A model generated the notes under the pieces. The model did no database searches. It saw nothing but the letters and a program-made list of their open reading frames with translations, and was not told the DNA's origin. Below, one piece after another: positions 18,280-27,210 of a stretch of 64,000 nt of DNA (position 1 is its first letter; every line of letters begins with the position of its first letter). Location: contig NZ_CBFIEO010000006.1 of assembly GCF_965661665.1 (NCBI RefSeq), forward strand, positions 80,397-144,396, given 5' to 3'. This DNA comes from Cognatiyoonia sp965661665 (GTDB lineage: Bacteria; Pseudomonadota; Alphaproteobacteria; Rhodobacterales; Rhodobacteraceae). Made by a program: the position numbers and the translations under genes.

Positions 18280-19283
18280 AGGACGAAGTGCCAAATCTGA
18301 AGGATTTCGATAAGCGCTTGCGCGACGAAGCGAAGATTGAGCCGACATTGGAAGTGCCGCAGGGCGAACCAACGTCTAAGACCCAGATCATCGCAATCTA
18401 TGGCAAAGGCGGGATTGGGAAATCCTTCACGCTAGCCAACCTCAGCCACATGATGGCCGAACAGGGCAAGCGTGTTCTGTTGATCGGGTGTGACCCAAAG
18501 TCAGATACGACAAGCCTTCTCTTTGGGGGCAAGGCGTGCCCAACGATCATCGAAACCTCCGCGAAGAAAAAAATTGCAGGCGAAGAAGTTCAGATCGGCG
18601 ACGTCTGCTTCAAGCGCGGCGGCGTTTTCGCGATGGAGCTTGGTGGGCCAGAGGTCGGTCGTGGCTGTGGTGGTCGCGGGATCATCCACGGGTTCGAACT
18701 GCTTGAAAAACTGGGCTTTCATGACTGGGATTTTGATTATGTACTCCTGGACTTCTTGGGCGATGTGGTTTGCGGTGGCTTTGGCTTGCCGATCGCGCGG
18801 GACATGGCGCAGAAGGTTATCCTTGTCGGCTCCAATGACCTGCAATCGCTTTATGTGGCGAACAACGTTTGTTCCGCTGTCGAATACTTCCGCAAGCTCG
18901 GTGGCAACGTCGGCGTCGCGGGCCTTGTGATCAACAAAGACGATAGCACGGGGGAGGCTCAGGCCTTTGCCAAGGCCGTTGATATTCCGGTTCTGGCGTC
19001 GATCCCAGCGGATGACGATCTGCGGAAGAAATCGGCCAACTACCAAATTGTCGGTACAAAGAAAAAGGGTCAGTGGGGCGATATGTTCGCGGGTCTGGCC
19101 GAAGCGGTCGCAGATGCGCCTCCTACCCATCCTACCGCTTTGGATCAAGATGGGCTGCTTGGACTCTTTGATGCCGAGGACACAGGCGCAAACTTCGTTC
19201 TGGAGCCTGCGACCGATGCCGACATGCGCGGCAAGAACGCGAAACCGAAAGAGTCGCTGGAGATCATTTATGACGACGCGTGA
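18276..19283 (+). CDS. bchX: Chlorophyllide a reductase iron protein subunit X
   Basis: A 335-residue NifH-like ATPase that passes electrons to BchYZ for reduction of the chlorin B ring. The P-loop IYGKGGIGKSFTLANL is at about residues 41-56. The two [4Fe-4S] cysteines shared between subunits are in RGCGGRGIIHGFE and DVVCGGFGLP. An N-terminal extension of about 35 residues before the P-loop fits the family. It overlaps bchC by four bases and bchY by 14, so it belongs to one translationally coupled string. Confidence 0.96.
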   Translation: MKDEVPNLKDFDKRLRDEAKIEPTLEVPQGEPTSKTQIIAIYGKGGIGKSFTLANLSHMMAEQGKRVLLIGCDPKSDTTSLLFGGKACPTIIETSAKKKIAGEEVQIGDVCFKRGGVFAMELGGPEVGRGCGGRGIIHGFELLEKLGFHDWDFDYVLLDFLGDVVCGGFGLPIARDMAQKVILVGSNDLQSLYVANNVCSAVEYFRKLGGNVGVAGLVINKDDSTGEAQAFAKAVDIPVLASIPADDDLRKKSANYQIVGTKKKGQWGDMFAGLAEAVADAPPTHPTALDQDGLLGLFDAEDTGANFVLEPATDADMRGKNAKPKESLEIIYDDA

Positions 19284-20850
19284 GGGTTTCGAAGTTGGCT
19301 ATGACGCCAGCGGCGATCTCCAGATCATAGAAGGCGTCACGCCCGAAACCTCTGAAGCAGTGCATGAGACGGCTTTGGCTGGCGAGTGCACCGCCGGCGC
19401 GACGACAATGGAAGCCGCCGCGCGTGAAGCGGGGCAGTCTGAACTGCTTGACCAATTCGCCAAGGACTATCCGCAAGGACCCCACGATCAACCACAGAGC
19501 ATGTGCCCTGCGTTCGGGTCTTTGCGCGTTGGCCTTCGCATGAAGCGGGTTGCAACGGTGCTGTCCGGATCCGCCTGCTGTGTCTATGGCCTGACCTTCG
19601 TGTCGCATTTCTATGGTGCGCGCCGGTCCGTTGGCTATGTGCCGTTCAATTCGGAAACGCTGGTTACAGGCAAGCTCTACGAAGACATCCGTGAGAGCGT
19701 GCATCAGATGGCGGACCCTGACCGCTATGACGCCATTGTGGTGACAAATCTTTGCGTACCGACCGCATCTGGCGTGCCGCTGCGTTTGTTGCCGAAAGAG
19801 ATCAACGGCGTGCGCATCGTCGGTATCGACGTGCCAGGCTTTGGAGTGCCCACCCATGCAGAGGCGAAGGACGTGCTTGCAGGCGCAATGCTGGCCTATG
19901 CGCGGGAAGAGGCGGCCGCCGGTCCGGTGCAGGCTCCTGTGGGCGGCAAATCAGACCGCCCTACTGTTGCGCTGTTGGGTGAGATGTTCCCTGCCGATCC
20001 AATGATGATTGGTGCGATGCTTGGTCCGCTTGGTCTGGCCGCTGGCCCCGTGGTTCCAACCCGCGAATGGCGGGAGCTTTACGCCGCGCTCGATTGTGGT
20101 GGCGTTGCCGCGATCCATCCATTCTACACCTCTGCCGTGCGGGAATTCCAAGCGGCAGGTCGGCCCATCGTTGGCTCTGCACCAGTGGGCCACGATGGCA
20201 CCGCCGACTGGCTTGCCCGCATTGGGGAGACATTCAACGTCCCCGCACCACAGGTCGCCGCCGCAAAAAATGCGTTCCTGCCCAAGATCAAAGAGGCGCT
20301 CGCTGCCGTGCCGATCAACGGCACAATGACGCTTTCAGGCTACGAAGGGTCAGAGCTGTTGGTCGCGCGTCTGCTGATCGAAAGCGGGGCGAACGTGCCT
20401 TACGTCGGCACCGCTTGCGCAAAATCCGAATGGTCGACGCATGACGCGGAATGGCTGGCGGCAAAGGGCGTGAAGGTCAAATTCCGCGCATCGCTCGAAG
20501 ATGACATCTCCGCCGTTGATGCGATCAAGCCTGATGTGGCGATTGGCACGACACCGGTTGTGCAGCACGCGAAAGAGCATGGCATCCCATCGCTCTATTT
20601 CACCAATCTGATCTCTGCACGCCCGCTGATGGGTCCCGCCGGTGCAGGGTCATTGGGACAAGTTGTTTCTGCCGCAATCAACGGCAAGCAGAAGATGGAC
20701 AAGATGCGCGCATTCTTTGAAGGCGTTGGCAACGAAGACACCGCAGGTGTCTGGGAAGGCGCGCCCAATCTGCGCCCTGACTTCCGCGCGCAGCATCAAA
20801 AGAAACTGGACAAGGCCAAGCGGGCCGCAGAAGCAGCGAGGATGATTTAG
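19270..20850 (+). CDS. bchY: Chlorophyllide a reductase subunit Y
   Basis: A 526-residue NifD-like subunit of chlorophyllide a reductase. Cysteines for the [4Fe-4S] cluster are visible at PQSMCPAFGSLR, LSGSACCVYGLTFVSH and VTNLCVPTASG. The ATG at 19270 lies inside the end of bchX (14-base overlap) and gives MTTREGFEVGYDASGD. With BchZ it forms the catalytic component that converts chlorophyllide a to a bacteriochlorin. No lesions were seen. Confidence 0.95.
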   Translation: MTTREGFEVGYDASGDLQIIEGVTPETSEAVHETALAGECTAGATTMEAAAREAGQSELLDQFAKDYPQGPHDQPQSMCPAFGSLRVGLRMKRVATVLSGSACCVYGLTFVSHFYGARRSVGYVPFNSETLVTGKLYEDIRESVHQMADPDRYDAIVVTNLCVPTASGVPLRLLPKEINGVRIVGIDVPGFGVPTHAEAKDVLAGAMLAYAREEAAAGPVQAPVGGKSDRPTVALLGEMFPADPMMIGAMLGPLGLAAGPVVPTREWRELYAALDCGGVAAIHPFYTSAVREFQAAGRPIVGSAPVGHDGTADWLARIGETFNVPAPQVAAAKNAFLPKIKEALAAVPINGTMTLSGYEGSELLVARLLIESGANVPYVGTACAKSEWSTHDAEWLAAKGVKVKFRASLEDDISAVDAIKPDVAIGTTPVVQHAKEHGIPSLYFTNLISARPLMGPAGAGSLGQVVSAAINGKQKMDKMRAFFEGVGNEDTAGVWEGAPNLRPDFRAQHQKKLDKAKRAAEAARMI

Positions 20851-22310
20851 TGTTAATCACCGATCATGATCGCGCGGGCGGCTATTGGGGTGCGGTTTAC
20901 GCCTTCTGCGCTGTGAAGGGCCTTCAGGTCGTCGTCGATGGTCCGGTCGGGTGCGAGAACCTGCCAGTCACCTCTGTCCTGCACTACACCGATGCGCTGC
21001 CACCGCATGAGTTGCCTATCGTCGTGACCGGGTTGTCAGAGACAGAGATGGGTGAAGGGACCGAGGACGCGATGAAGCGGGCTTGGGACACGCTTGATCC
21101 CGCCCTGCCAGCGGTTGTCGTCACCGGCTCTATTGCAGAGATGATTGGCGGCGGTGTCACACCACAAGGCACCAACATCCAACGCTTCTTGCCACGCACC
21201 ATTGATGAGGATCAGTGGGAATGCGCCGACCGTGCGATGACGTGGATCTTCACCGAATTTGGCATGACCAAAGGTCGGATGCCGCCTGAGAAAAAGCGCG
21301 AAGAAGGCGCGAAGCCGCGCGTGAACATTCTTGGCCCGATGTATGGCACGTTCAACATGCCGTCTGACCTTACCGAAATCCGGCGTCTGGTCGAAGGCAT
21401 TGGGGCAGAGGTCAACATGGTCATGCCGCTTGGCGCGCATTTGGCCGAGATGCGAAACCTTGTGAATGCTGACGTCAACATCTGCATGTACCGTGAGTTT
21501 GGCCGCGGCCTGGCGGAGGTGCTGGGCAAGCCGTACTTGCAAGCACCCTTTGGCATCGACAGCACAACGAAATTCCTGCGCAAGCTGGGTGAGCTTCTGG
21601 ACCTTGATCCAGAATCATTCATCGAAAAGGAAAAGCATTCGACCATCAAACCTGTCTGGGATTTGTGGCGGTCTGTGACGCAGGATTTCTTTGCAACGGC
21701 CGAGTTTGCCGTCGTCGCAAATGAGACCTATACGCGCGGGCTGAAAAATTATCTTGAGAACGATCTGGGCTTCCCCTGTGCGCTGGCTGTCGCCCGCTGC
21801 CGTGGAAAGAAGACCAACAACGATGAAGTCCGCGAGGAAATTCACGCCAAGCGGCCGCTCATCATCTTTGGATCGATCAACGAGAAAATGTATCTGGCAG
21901 AAATGTCAGGGGGACACGGACCGTCGCCTTCCTTCATTCCGGCAAGTTTTCCGGGCGCGGCGATCCGACGTGCTTCGGGGACACCCTTCATGGGCTACGC
22001 CGGGGCGACATATGTCCTGCAAGAGGTGTGCAACGGGTTGTTTGACAGCCTGTTCCACATCCTGCCGCTCGCCTCTGAAATGGATGCGACCGATGCAACG
22101 CTCACACCGCTCCGCCGTGATTTCCCTTGGGATCCCGAGGCACAGGCGAAGCTTGATGAGATCGTGGCCAGCCACCCGATCCTCACCCGTATTTCAGCAG
22201 CGAAAAAGCTGCGGGATGCTGCGGAACGCGCAGCGCTCGATGCCGGCAACGACCGGGTTGTTTTGAAGACAGTCGAGACTTTGGAGTCCGGTTTGGGAGG
22301 ACCATCATGA
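20850..22310 (+). CDS. bchZ: Chlorophyllide a reductase subunit Z
   Basis: A 486-residue NifK-like partner of BchY. The start is GTG at 20850, whose first base is the last base of the bchY stop, and gives VLITDHDRAGGYWGAVYAF, the usual N-terminus. The conserved cysteine region VVDGPVGCENLPVTSVLHY is present. The protein ends in an alanine-rich helical tail typical of the family. The stop overlaps the pufQ ATG (ATGA), coupling pigment reduction to the puf genes. Confidence 0.95.
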   Translation: MLITDHDRAGGYWGAVYAFCAVKGLQVVVDGPVGCENLPVTSVLHYTDALPPHELPIVVTGLSETEMGEGTEDAMKRAWDTLDPALPAVVVTGSIAEMIGGGVTPQGTNIQRFLPRTIDEDQWECADRAMTWIFTEFGMTKGRMPPEKKREEGAKPRVNILGPMYGTFNMPSDLTEIRRLVEGIGAEVNMVMPLGAHLAEMRNLVNADVNICMYREFGRGLAEVLGKPYLQAPFGIDSTTKFLRKLGELLDLDPESFIEKEKHSTIKPVWDLWRSVTQDFFATAEFAVVANETYTRGLKNYLENDLGFPCALAVARCRGKKTNNDEVREEIHAKRPLIIFGSINEKMYLAEMSGGHGPSPSFIPASFPGAAIRRASGTPFMGYAGATYVLQEVCNGLFDSLFHILPLASEMDATDATLTPLRRDFPWDPEAQAKLDEIVASHPILTRISAAKKLRDAAERAALDAGNDRVVLKTVETLESGLGGPS

Positions 22311-22531
22311 CCGATTTTACAACGGACACACCACTCACACGGACGCGTACTGCACCGCCAAAGCGGGAATACAACGCGTATTTCGCGGTGATCTTTTTGG
22401 CCACGCTGCCACTCGTAATGCTGACGTGGTGCCTAAGCGCCGCGCGTCAGATGGCGCTCCCTGAAAAGGGTCCGTTCGCGCAAGCCTGGACACAGGCGCG
22501 CATCATTACGCCGCACATCTTCCATGGTTGA
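22307..22531 (+). CDS. pufQ: PufQ, bacteriochlorophyll/coproporphyrin-related membrane protein
   Basis: A 74-residue protein with one transmembrane helix (FAVIFLATLPLVMLTWCLSA, about residues 24-43) and a short C-terminal amphipathic tail, as in Rhodobacter PufQ. It is proposed to assist bacteriochlorophyll precursor handling during LH1-RC assembly. It overlaps bchZ by four bases. The 122 bases after it hold two hairpins and no gene. Confidence 0.9.
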   Translation: MTDFTTDTPLTRTRTAPPKREYNAYFAVIFLATLPLVMLTWCLSAARQMALPEKGPFAQAWTQARIITPHIFHG

Positions 22532-22549
22532 TGTGCTGGCAAAAGCATT

Positions 22550-22597
22550 CGTCACTCCCCCCCGGGGTGACGGATTAGGGCAGGGGATGAGCCCCTG
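22550..22597 (+). promoter_or_regulatory. Tandem mRNA hairpins between pufQ and pufB
   Basis: Two inverted repeats lie in the pufQ-pufB spacer. The first pairs CGTCAC (22550-22555) with GTGACG (22567-22572) around a C/G-rich core. The second pairs CAGGGG (22581-22586) with CCCCTG (22592-22597). Neither has a following T-run, so mRNA processing or stabilisation of the downstream pufBA message is more likely than termination. This fits the known differential stability of puf mRNA. Confidence 0.6.
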
Positions 22598-22653
22598 TCG
22601 TAACCCGGCCGCGGGGGGTACGCGGCGTCAGTTCATATATTTGGAGACAAAAA

Positions 22654-22809
22654 ATGGCTGATAAATCTGACCTGTCTTTCACAGGTCTGACCGATGAACA
22701 GGCGCAGGAATTGCACGCTGTCTACATGAGCGGTCTGTGGGTCTTTACGATCATCGCAGTCGTCGCTCACGTGCTGACGTACATCAAACTGCCTTGGTTC
22801 GACTGGTAA
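22654..22809 (+). CDS. pufB: Light-harvesting 1 beta subunit
   Basis: A 51-residue LH1 beta polypeptide. It has a polar N-terminus (MADKSDLSFTGLTDEQAQEL), a conserved HAVYMSGLW segment, one transmembrane helix and the bacteriochlorophyll-ligating histidine in VVAHVLTYIKLPWF. It binds bacteriochlorophyll and carotenoid in the ring around the reaction centre. Ribosome site GGAGA at 22642-22646. It is followed 15 bases later by pufA with its own strong GAAGGAGA site. Confidence 0.96.
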   Translation: MADKSDLSFTGLTDEQAQELHAVYMSGLWVFTIIAVVAHVLTYIKLPWFDW

Positions 22810-22824
22810 GGAAGGAGATCGCAC

Positions 22825-22983
22825 ATGGCACAGTTCTACAAGATCTGGCTGGTCTTCGACCCTCGCCGCGTTTTCGTGGCACAGGGCGTTTTCCTGTTCC
22901 TGCTGGCAGCGATGATTCACCTCGTCCTGCTTAGCAATGATGGCACCAACTGGTTCAAAATGGCGTTCGACGCCGGCATGTAA
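22825..22983 (+). CDS. pufA: Light-harvesting 1 alpha subunit
   Basis: A 52-residue LH1 alpha polypeptide. It has the typical N-terminus MAQFYKIWLVFDPRRVFVAQ, a transmembrane helix and the bacteriochlorophyll ligand histidine in AAMIHLVLLS. It is preceded by GAAGGAGA. With PufB it forms the LH1 ring. A strong hairpin follows, which should raise its transcript level relative to pufLM. Confidence 0.96.
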   Translation: MAQFYKIWLVFDPRRVFVAQGVFLFLLAAMIHLVLLSNDGTNWFKMAFDAGM

Positions 22984-23005
22984 CCAGGCGCTGTCCTGAG
23001 ACTCT

Positions 23006-23033
23006 GCTGCGGGCGGGCCCGCTCGCCCGCAGC
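23006..23033 (+). promoter_or_regulatory. Stabilising hairpin between pufA and pufL
   Basis: GCTGCGGGCG (23006-23015) pairs perfectly with CGCCCGCAGC (23024-23033), giving a ten-base G/C stem with an eight-base loop. It sits where Rhodobacter puf mRNA has the hairpin that protects the pufBA segment and yields excess LH1 over reaction-centre protein. No T-run follows. Confidence 0.8.
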
Positions 23034-23089
23034 ACACCAAAGACTATTAACGGCAGGTCGTCGGACCTGTCCTGAAATGGAGTAGGAAG

Positions 23090-23920
23090 ATGGCACAGCT
23101 CAGCTTCGAAAGAAAATACCGCGTCCGAGGCGGGACGCTGGTCGGCGGTGATCTGTTCGACTTCTGGGTGGGGCCATTTTACGTTGGCTTCTTCGGGGTT
23201 ACGACGTTCTTTTTCGCCGTCCTAGGGACAATTCTGATCTTCTATGGTGCAAGCCAAGGACCAACTTGGAACCCATGGTTGATCTCGATCGACCCACCGC
23301 CACTTGAATATGGCCTTGGCATCGCCCCGTTGATGGAGGGCGGCCTGTGGCAGATCATCACCTTATGTGCGATTGGCGCCTTCGTCAGTTGGGCCTTACG
23401 AGAGGTTGAGATCTGTCGAAAGCTCGGGATGGGCTATCACGTACCGATTGCGTTTTCTGTCGCGATCTTGGCCTATGTCACGCTGGTCGTGATCCGGCCG
23501 GTGCTACTGGGCGCATGGGGGCACGCCTTCCCCTATGGCATCTTCAGCCATCTCGATTGGGTCAATAATGTGGGCTACGCCTACGGCAACTTCCACTATA
23601 ACCCGGCGCATATGGTGGCGATCACGTTCTTCTTTACGACGTGTCTCGCACTTGCTCTGCACGGATCACTGGTCTTGTCGGCTGTGAACCCGGGCAAAGG
23701 CAAAACCATCGCGTCCCCTGATCACGAAGACACCTACTTCCGCGATTTGATCGGCTATTCGATCGGGCCACTCGGCATCCACCGCCTTGGTCTGTTCCTC
23801 GCTCTCAACGCAGGTTTGTGGTCCGCAATTTGTATCGTGATCTCTGGCACCATCTGGTTCGACGAATGGATCGTCTGGTGGGATTGGTACTATGAGCTGC
23901 CCTTCTGGGTAGACCTTTAA
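23090..23920 (+). CDS. pufL: Photosynthetic reaction centre L subunit
   Basis: A 276-residue five-helix membrane protein. Typical landmarks are the N-terminal ALSFERKYRVRGGTL-like start (AQLSFERKYRVRGG here), the FGYGNFHYNPAHM-type segment (YAYGNFHYNPAHMVAI) carrying the special-pair histidine, and GIHRLGLFLALNAG with the iron-ligand histidine. It binds half of the special pair, BChl, bacteriopheophytin and QB. A 106-base gap with a hairpin separates it from pufA. Confidence 0.97.
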   Translation: MAQLSFERKYRVRGGTLVGGDLFDFWVGPFYVGFFGVTTFFFAVLGTILIFYGASQGPTWNPWLISIDPPPLEYGLGIAPLMEGGLWQIITLCAIGAFVSWALREVEICRKLGMGYHVPIAFSVAILAYVTLVVIRPVLLGAWGHAFPYGIFSHLDWVNNVGYAYGNFHYNPAHMVAITFFFTTCLALALHGSLVLSAVNPGKGKTIASPDHEDTYFRDLIGYSIGPLGIHRLGLFLALNAGLWSAICIVISGTIWFDEWIVWWDWYYELPFWVDL

Positions 23921-23934
23921 GGAGGATATGAACA

Positions 23935-24846
23935 ATGGCTGAATATCAAAACATCTTCACCCAAGTTCAGGTCCAAGGTCCTGCTGAAATGGGTGTCAAC
24001 GAGGAAGAGTTCCGCACAAAGAATGCCAGCTTCTCAAAGCTAGCAGGTGTGTTCGGCAACGCCCAACTCGGGCCTGTCTACCTCGGTAACATGGGGATGA
24101 TCTCGCTCATCACGGGTCTGATCTGGTTTGTCATGGTCGGCATGTCCTTCTGGGCGCAGGCCGATTACAACCCAGCGATCTTCATGCGCGACCTCTTTTG
24201 GTTCTCGCTTGAGCCGCCATCCCCAGGCTATGGCCTGTCCATGCCGCCACTGGATGACGGTGGATACTATCTAATCGCGTCATTCTTCTTGCTGATCTCA
24301 GTGCTGACGTGGTGGGTGCGGACGTACCTGCGGGCCGAAGCGCTGGGCATGGGCAAACATGTGGCATGGGCCTTTGCCTCCGCCATCTGGTTGTTCCTCG
24401 TGCTGGGCCTGATCCGTCCGGTCCTGATCGGCGACTGGTCGGAAATGGTGCCATACGGTGTGTTCTCACACCTTGATTGGACGAACCTCTTCTCCATCAA
24501 CCACGGAAACCTGTTCTACAATCCGTTCCACGCTTTGAGCATTGCGTTCCTGTATGGCTCTGCACTTCTCTTTGCGATGCACGGTGCGACGATCCTCGCC
24601 GTCAGCCGCTTCGGTGGTGAGCGTGAGATCGAACAGATCGTCGACCGCGGAACAGCCTCTGAACGGGCCGCACTGTTCTGGCGCTGGACCATGGGCTTCA
24701 ACGCCACGATGGAAGGCATTCACCGCTGGGCGTGGTGGTTCGCCGTCCTAACTACCCTGACAGGTGGTATCGGCATCCTGCTGTCCGGCACTGTTGTCGA
24801 CAACTGGTATGTCTGGGCACAGCAACACGGCTTCGCGCCGCTCTAG
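23935..24846 (+). CDS. pufM: Photosynthetic reaction centre M subunit
   Basis: A 303-residue reaction-centre M protein that pairs with PufL. It contains NLFYNPFHALSIAFLYGSALLF, with the special-pair histidine, and MEGIHRWAWWFAVLTTLTGG, with the iron-ligand histidine near QA. The start follows AAGGAGGAT, with 14 bases between the genes. The full-length frame is intact. Confidence 0.97.
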   Translation: MAEYQNIFTQVQVQGPAEMGVNEEEFRTKNASFSKLAGVFGNAQLGPVYLGNMGMISLITGLIWFVMVGMSFWAQADYNPAIFMRDLFWFSLEPPSPGYGLSMPPLDDGGYYLIASFFLLISVLTWWVRTYLRAEALGMGKHVAWAFASAIWLFLVLGLIRPVLIGDWSEMVPYGVFSHLDWTNLFSINHGNLFYNPFHALSIAFLYGSALLFAMHGATILAVSRFGGEREIEQIVDRGTASERAALFWRWTMGFNATMEGIHRWAWWFAVLTTLTGGIGILLSGTVVDNWYVWAQQHGFAPL

Positions 24847-24861
24847 AGAGGAAAACAAGAC

Positions 24862-25098
24862 ATGAGTGACGACAATATCCTCGATCTAGAAGGCCGCACA
24901 CGGCTCTCCGCGGACATCACATTGCTGATGTTGAAAGGGGCCGGCTACGCAGCCATCGCGGTTCTGGCAATCTGGTTCACCATCGCTGTTATTGCAGCCA
25001 TCGGTCGCGCCCTGCCGGAGGAAAGCCGCCAAAACCCTGATCCGATCAACCGCTCATCTATCGAGCTGTTGGTCGAGCCGACCACCTACGTTGGCTAA
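24862..25098 (+). CDS. pufX: PufX-like core-complex protein
   Basis: A 78-residue single-helix protein in the position of pufX. The segment LLMLKGAGYAAIAVLAIWFT resembles the Rhodobacter PufX helix start FQMMKGAGWAGGVFFG, and the later IGRALPEESRQNPDPIN parallels VGRMLPIQENQAPAPNI. PufX opens the LH1 ring for quinone exchange and organises dimeric core complexes. No cytochrome pufC follows: no CXXCH haem sites occur in this segment. Similarity is judged by eye and by position. Confidence 0.85.
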   Translation: MSDDNILDLEGRTRLSADITLLMLKGAGYAAIAVLAIWFTIAVIAAIGRALPEESRQNPDPINRSSIELLVEPTTYVG

Positions 25099-25104
25099 AG
25101 AATT

Positions 25105-25129
25105 GGGTTGGGCATGGGTTGCCCAACCC
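25105..25129 (+). terminator. Hairpin at the end of the puf transcript
   Basis: GGGTTGGGCA (25105-25114) pairs perfectly with TGCCCAACCC (25120-25129). It begins six bases after the pufX stop. It lacks a T-run, so it may act as a 3' stabiliser or work together with the next hairpin. Confidence 0.65.
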
Positions 25130-25168
25130 TCCGTCATCGGGCCGCCCTCCCTGGTGGGTCCGATACCA

Positions 25169-25189
25169 GAAGGGTCCGTTGGACCTTTC
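25169..25189 (+). terminator. Second hairpin downstream of pufX
   Basis: GAAGGGTCC (25169-25177) pairs with GGACCTTTC (25181-25189), one G-U pair included, with a three-base loop. It is followed by TAGTTCCCTTCC, a weak T-rich tract. It is the likely end of the puf transcript. The rest of the segment to 25378 is free of recognisable genes. Confidence 0.5.
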
Positions 25190-25423
25190 TAGTTCCCTTC
25201 CTGTTGGCTACAGGAACTGGCGTCGTAGACTAGTCCAGCGGATTAGTTCTACGGCGTCAATTTTTATTTTCAGCCTAAAAGCATCATCAGCGGTTCCTTG
25301 CGACCGCTATTTCCCAGTTGTGGCAAGGGTTTGCCGCTTTCATAATGTTGCCCAAACGTCGTCACAAAGACACTACGAATGTCCGATTATTTCCCCCGTA
25401 TTGGATTAAAATGCAGGGTCGAG

Positions 25424-26670
25424 ATGCTTAAAGGGTTATTAAAAAGCACTAAGACGGTCTTAGATTCGACAGGGACTCAAGGCTCAGATACCACGGATAC
25501 ACCTCAGCAATTCCAGCATCTGGACCTGATTGTTGTGCCTCAATCCGCGATGGACGCGTTGCCCCAGAATCCGGACGCTCTGGTCGAAGCAGTCGTGGAT
25601 TACGTCAATTTCCTGTTTCATGAAGTGTAGTTCAACCGTTTCGAAATCGCGCCCGAGGCCGTTCAGCATTACCACTGCACTACTACCTTGCGCAGGTCAA
25701 AGCAGGCGGTCACGCCAAGTTTGTCGCCGATGTCGAGGCTGTCATGGCCTATATCGTTGAAGATGTGCTGACAGGGCCCCAAGCGGTGGATGCAACGGCG
25801 CACCTTAGCCTTGCGCAAGAAATGGCAGATTAGATCGCTCAGAACCCTGATGCGGTTGAAAACCCCGCAGATGCCGAAGGCGCCATCGCTTCAGAGCTGT
25901 CCGCATTGTATACGCACTTTAGAGGGGCGGATGTTATCAAACCGTTGCGCCGCGCTCTTACGGCGTGGATTGTCGAGGTCGAAGTCATCCAAGTGGTTGA
26001 TGATTGTATCATGCCGCGGGTGCTTGAGGGGATCAAACTCCTCAATCCAAAGTGCCACCAGCGCAAAGCAAAGACGCGGATCGCGACCCTGATGAACCAG
26101 TTGTCCAATCCGGTGATGCTGGGGTTGGGTATGGCGGGCGCAATCGCAACTGATCCTGCTCCGGTATTGTCGTTGCGGCGTGGCGCAGCCTGCGTCGTTG
26201 ACGAGAACAGCGCGATGACATGGCAGGTGTAAACAGCGGATGAGCCCTATTTTGGCATCGCTGACGATGCCGGTGCCCAGCTGCGGGATTACGTTGTGTA
26301 AGCTTCCGAAGGCTCAGGCGAGGATCAGATTTCCGTCGGCCCCATCGTCAGTCGCTTGTCATCATCGCAGCTCAACGCCGCCAAACAGATTTGCGAGACG
26401 TTGAACGCAGCAATTGCGATTGAGGCACTTACATCGAAACTTCCAAAAGAAACCTCGGCTGAGTTTGCGTCCGTCCACAGTGCCAGCCCTGATGCCAAGG
26501 GTGTCCTCGGCACCTCTATCTTCATGATCGCAAACAAGGGCACGGCTGCCTTCAGCGCTGTCATTGACGAGAACGGTGCGAAACTTCTGGCAGAGCCAAG
26601 CCATGATCTGCTGGTGGAAATGCCGCGCGCTGAAATCTCTGACTACATCGACCAGCTTCAAGCGGTGTAA
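25424..26670 (+). pseudogene. Heavily decayed DUF4375 (DMP19)-like gene
   Basis: The remains of one gene of about 415 codons. The 5' part reads MLKGLLKSTKTVLD to a TAG at 25628-25630, preceded by ALVEAVVDYVNFLFHEV. The next codons, FNRFEIAPEAVQHYH, stay in that frame and then shift near 25672 into HYYLAQVKAGGHAKFV, which matches the conserved DYYLAQVNNGGH-type motif of DUF4375 proteins. The new frame runs to 26670 but is broken by TAG at 25831, TAA at 26230 and TAA at 26299. With four stops and one frameshift it is clearly dead. It sits between pufX and idi, inside the photosynthesis block. The family assignment rests on one motif. Confidence 0.8.
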
Positions 26671-26673
26671 GCC

Positions 26674-27210
26674 TCAGGTGTTTTCCATTACACTGCCAAA
26701 GATCAAATTGGCGTGCTTGTCGAGGTAGATCCGAATCCACGGCGTGAACACATTTGGCGTGCTCTCCACCTCTTGCCGCAGGTCTGAATAATCGACCCAG
26801 CGGACGGCTTCGACCTCTTCGGGGTTCAAATCCATCGGCAGGGTGTCTGGCACCTCAGCCGTGAAGATCTCAACCACTTCATGCTCGATTAGCCCGTCGC
26901 CCACATCCGCGCGGTACTCCACTTGCCCGCGATAGGTCGGATCGACGTCTTTGATCCCAAGCTCTTCATCCAAGCGACGGTTGGCGCAAGCCAAATCCGC
27001 TTCATCCCACATCGGATGGGTGCAGCAAGTGTTCGCCCAAAGGCCTGGGGTGTGGTACTTGCTCAAAGCCCGCTGCTGGATCAGCGTCCGGCCTTTGTTC
27101 ATCAGAAAGACGCTGATCGCCTTGTGGCGATAGCCCTTCTGATGTGCCAACAGCTTTTCCACTGGCGTCAGTTCACCATCCACCCACGCTGGGATCAAAA
27201 TCTCACTCAT
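26674..27210 (-). CDS. idi: Isopentenyl-diphosphate delta-isomerase
   Basis: A 178-residue type I (Nudix-fold) IPP isomerase. The catalytic cysteine is in LWANTCCTHPMWDE and the Nudix-like region is ANRRLDEELGI; the acidic pair EEVEAVRWVDYSDL follows. It interconverts IPP and DMAPP for carotenoids and the pigment tail. Its start overlaps the end of bchP (ATGA), and in Rhodobacter the equivalent ORF176 also follows bchP. Confidence 0.95.
   Translation of the reverse strand: MSEILIPAWVDGELTPVEKLLAHQKGYRHKAISVFLMNKGRTLIQQRALSKYHTPGLWANTCCTHPMWDEADLACANRRLDEELGIKDVDPTYRGQVEYRADVGDGLIEHEVVEIFTAEVPDTLPMDLNPEEVEAVRWVDYSDLRQEVESTPNVFTPWIRIYLDKHANLIFGSVMENT

Noticed and set aside
25099..25378. Cytochrome pufC after pufM or pufX
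   Set aside because: No CXXCH motifs are found in the segment; pufX fills the position instead.
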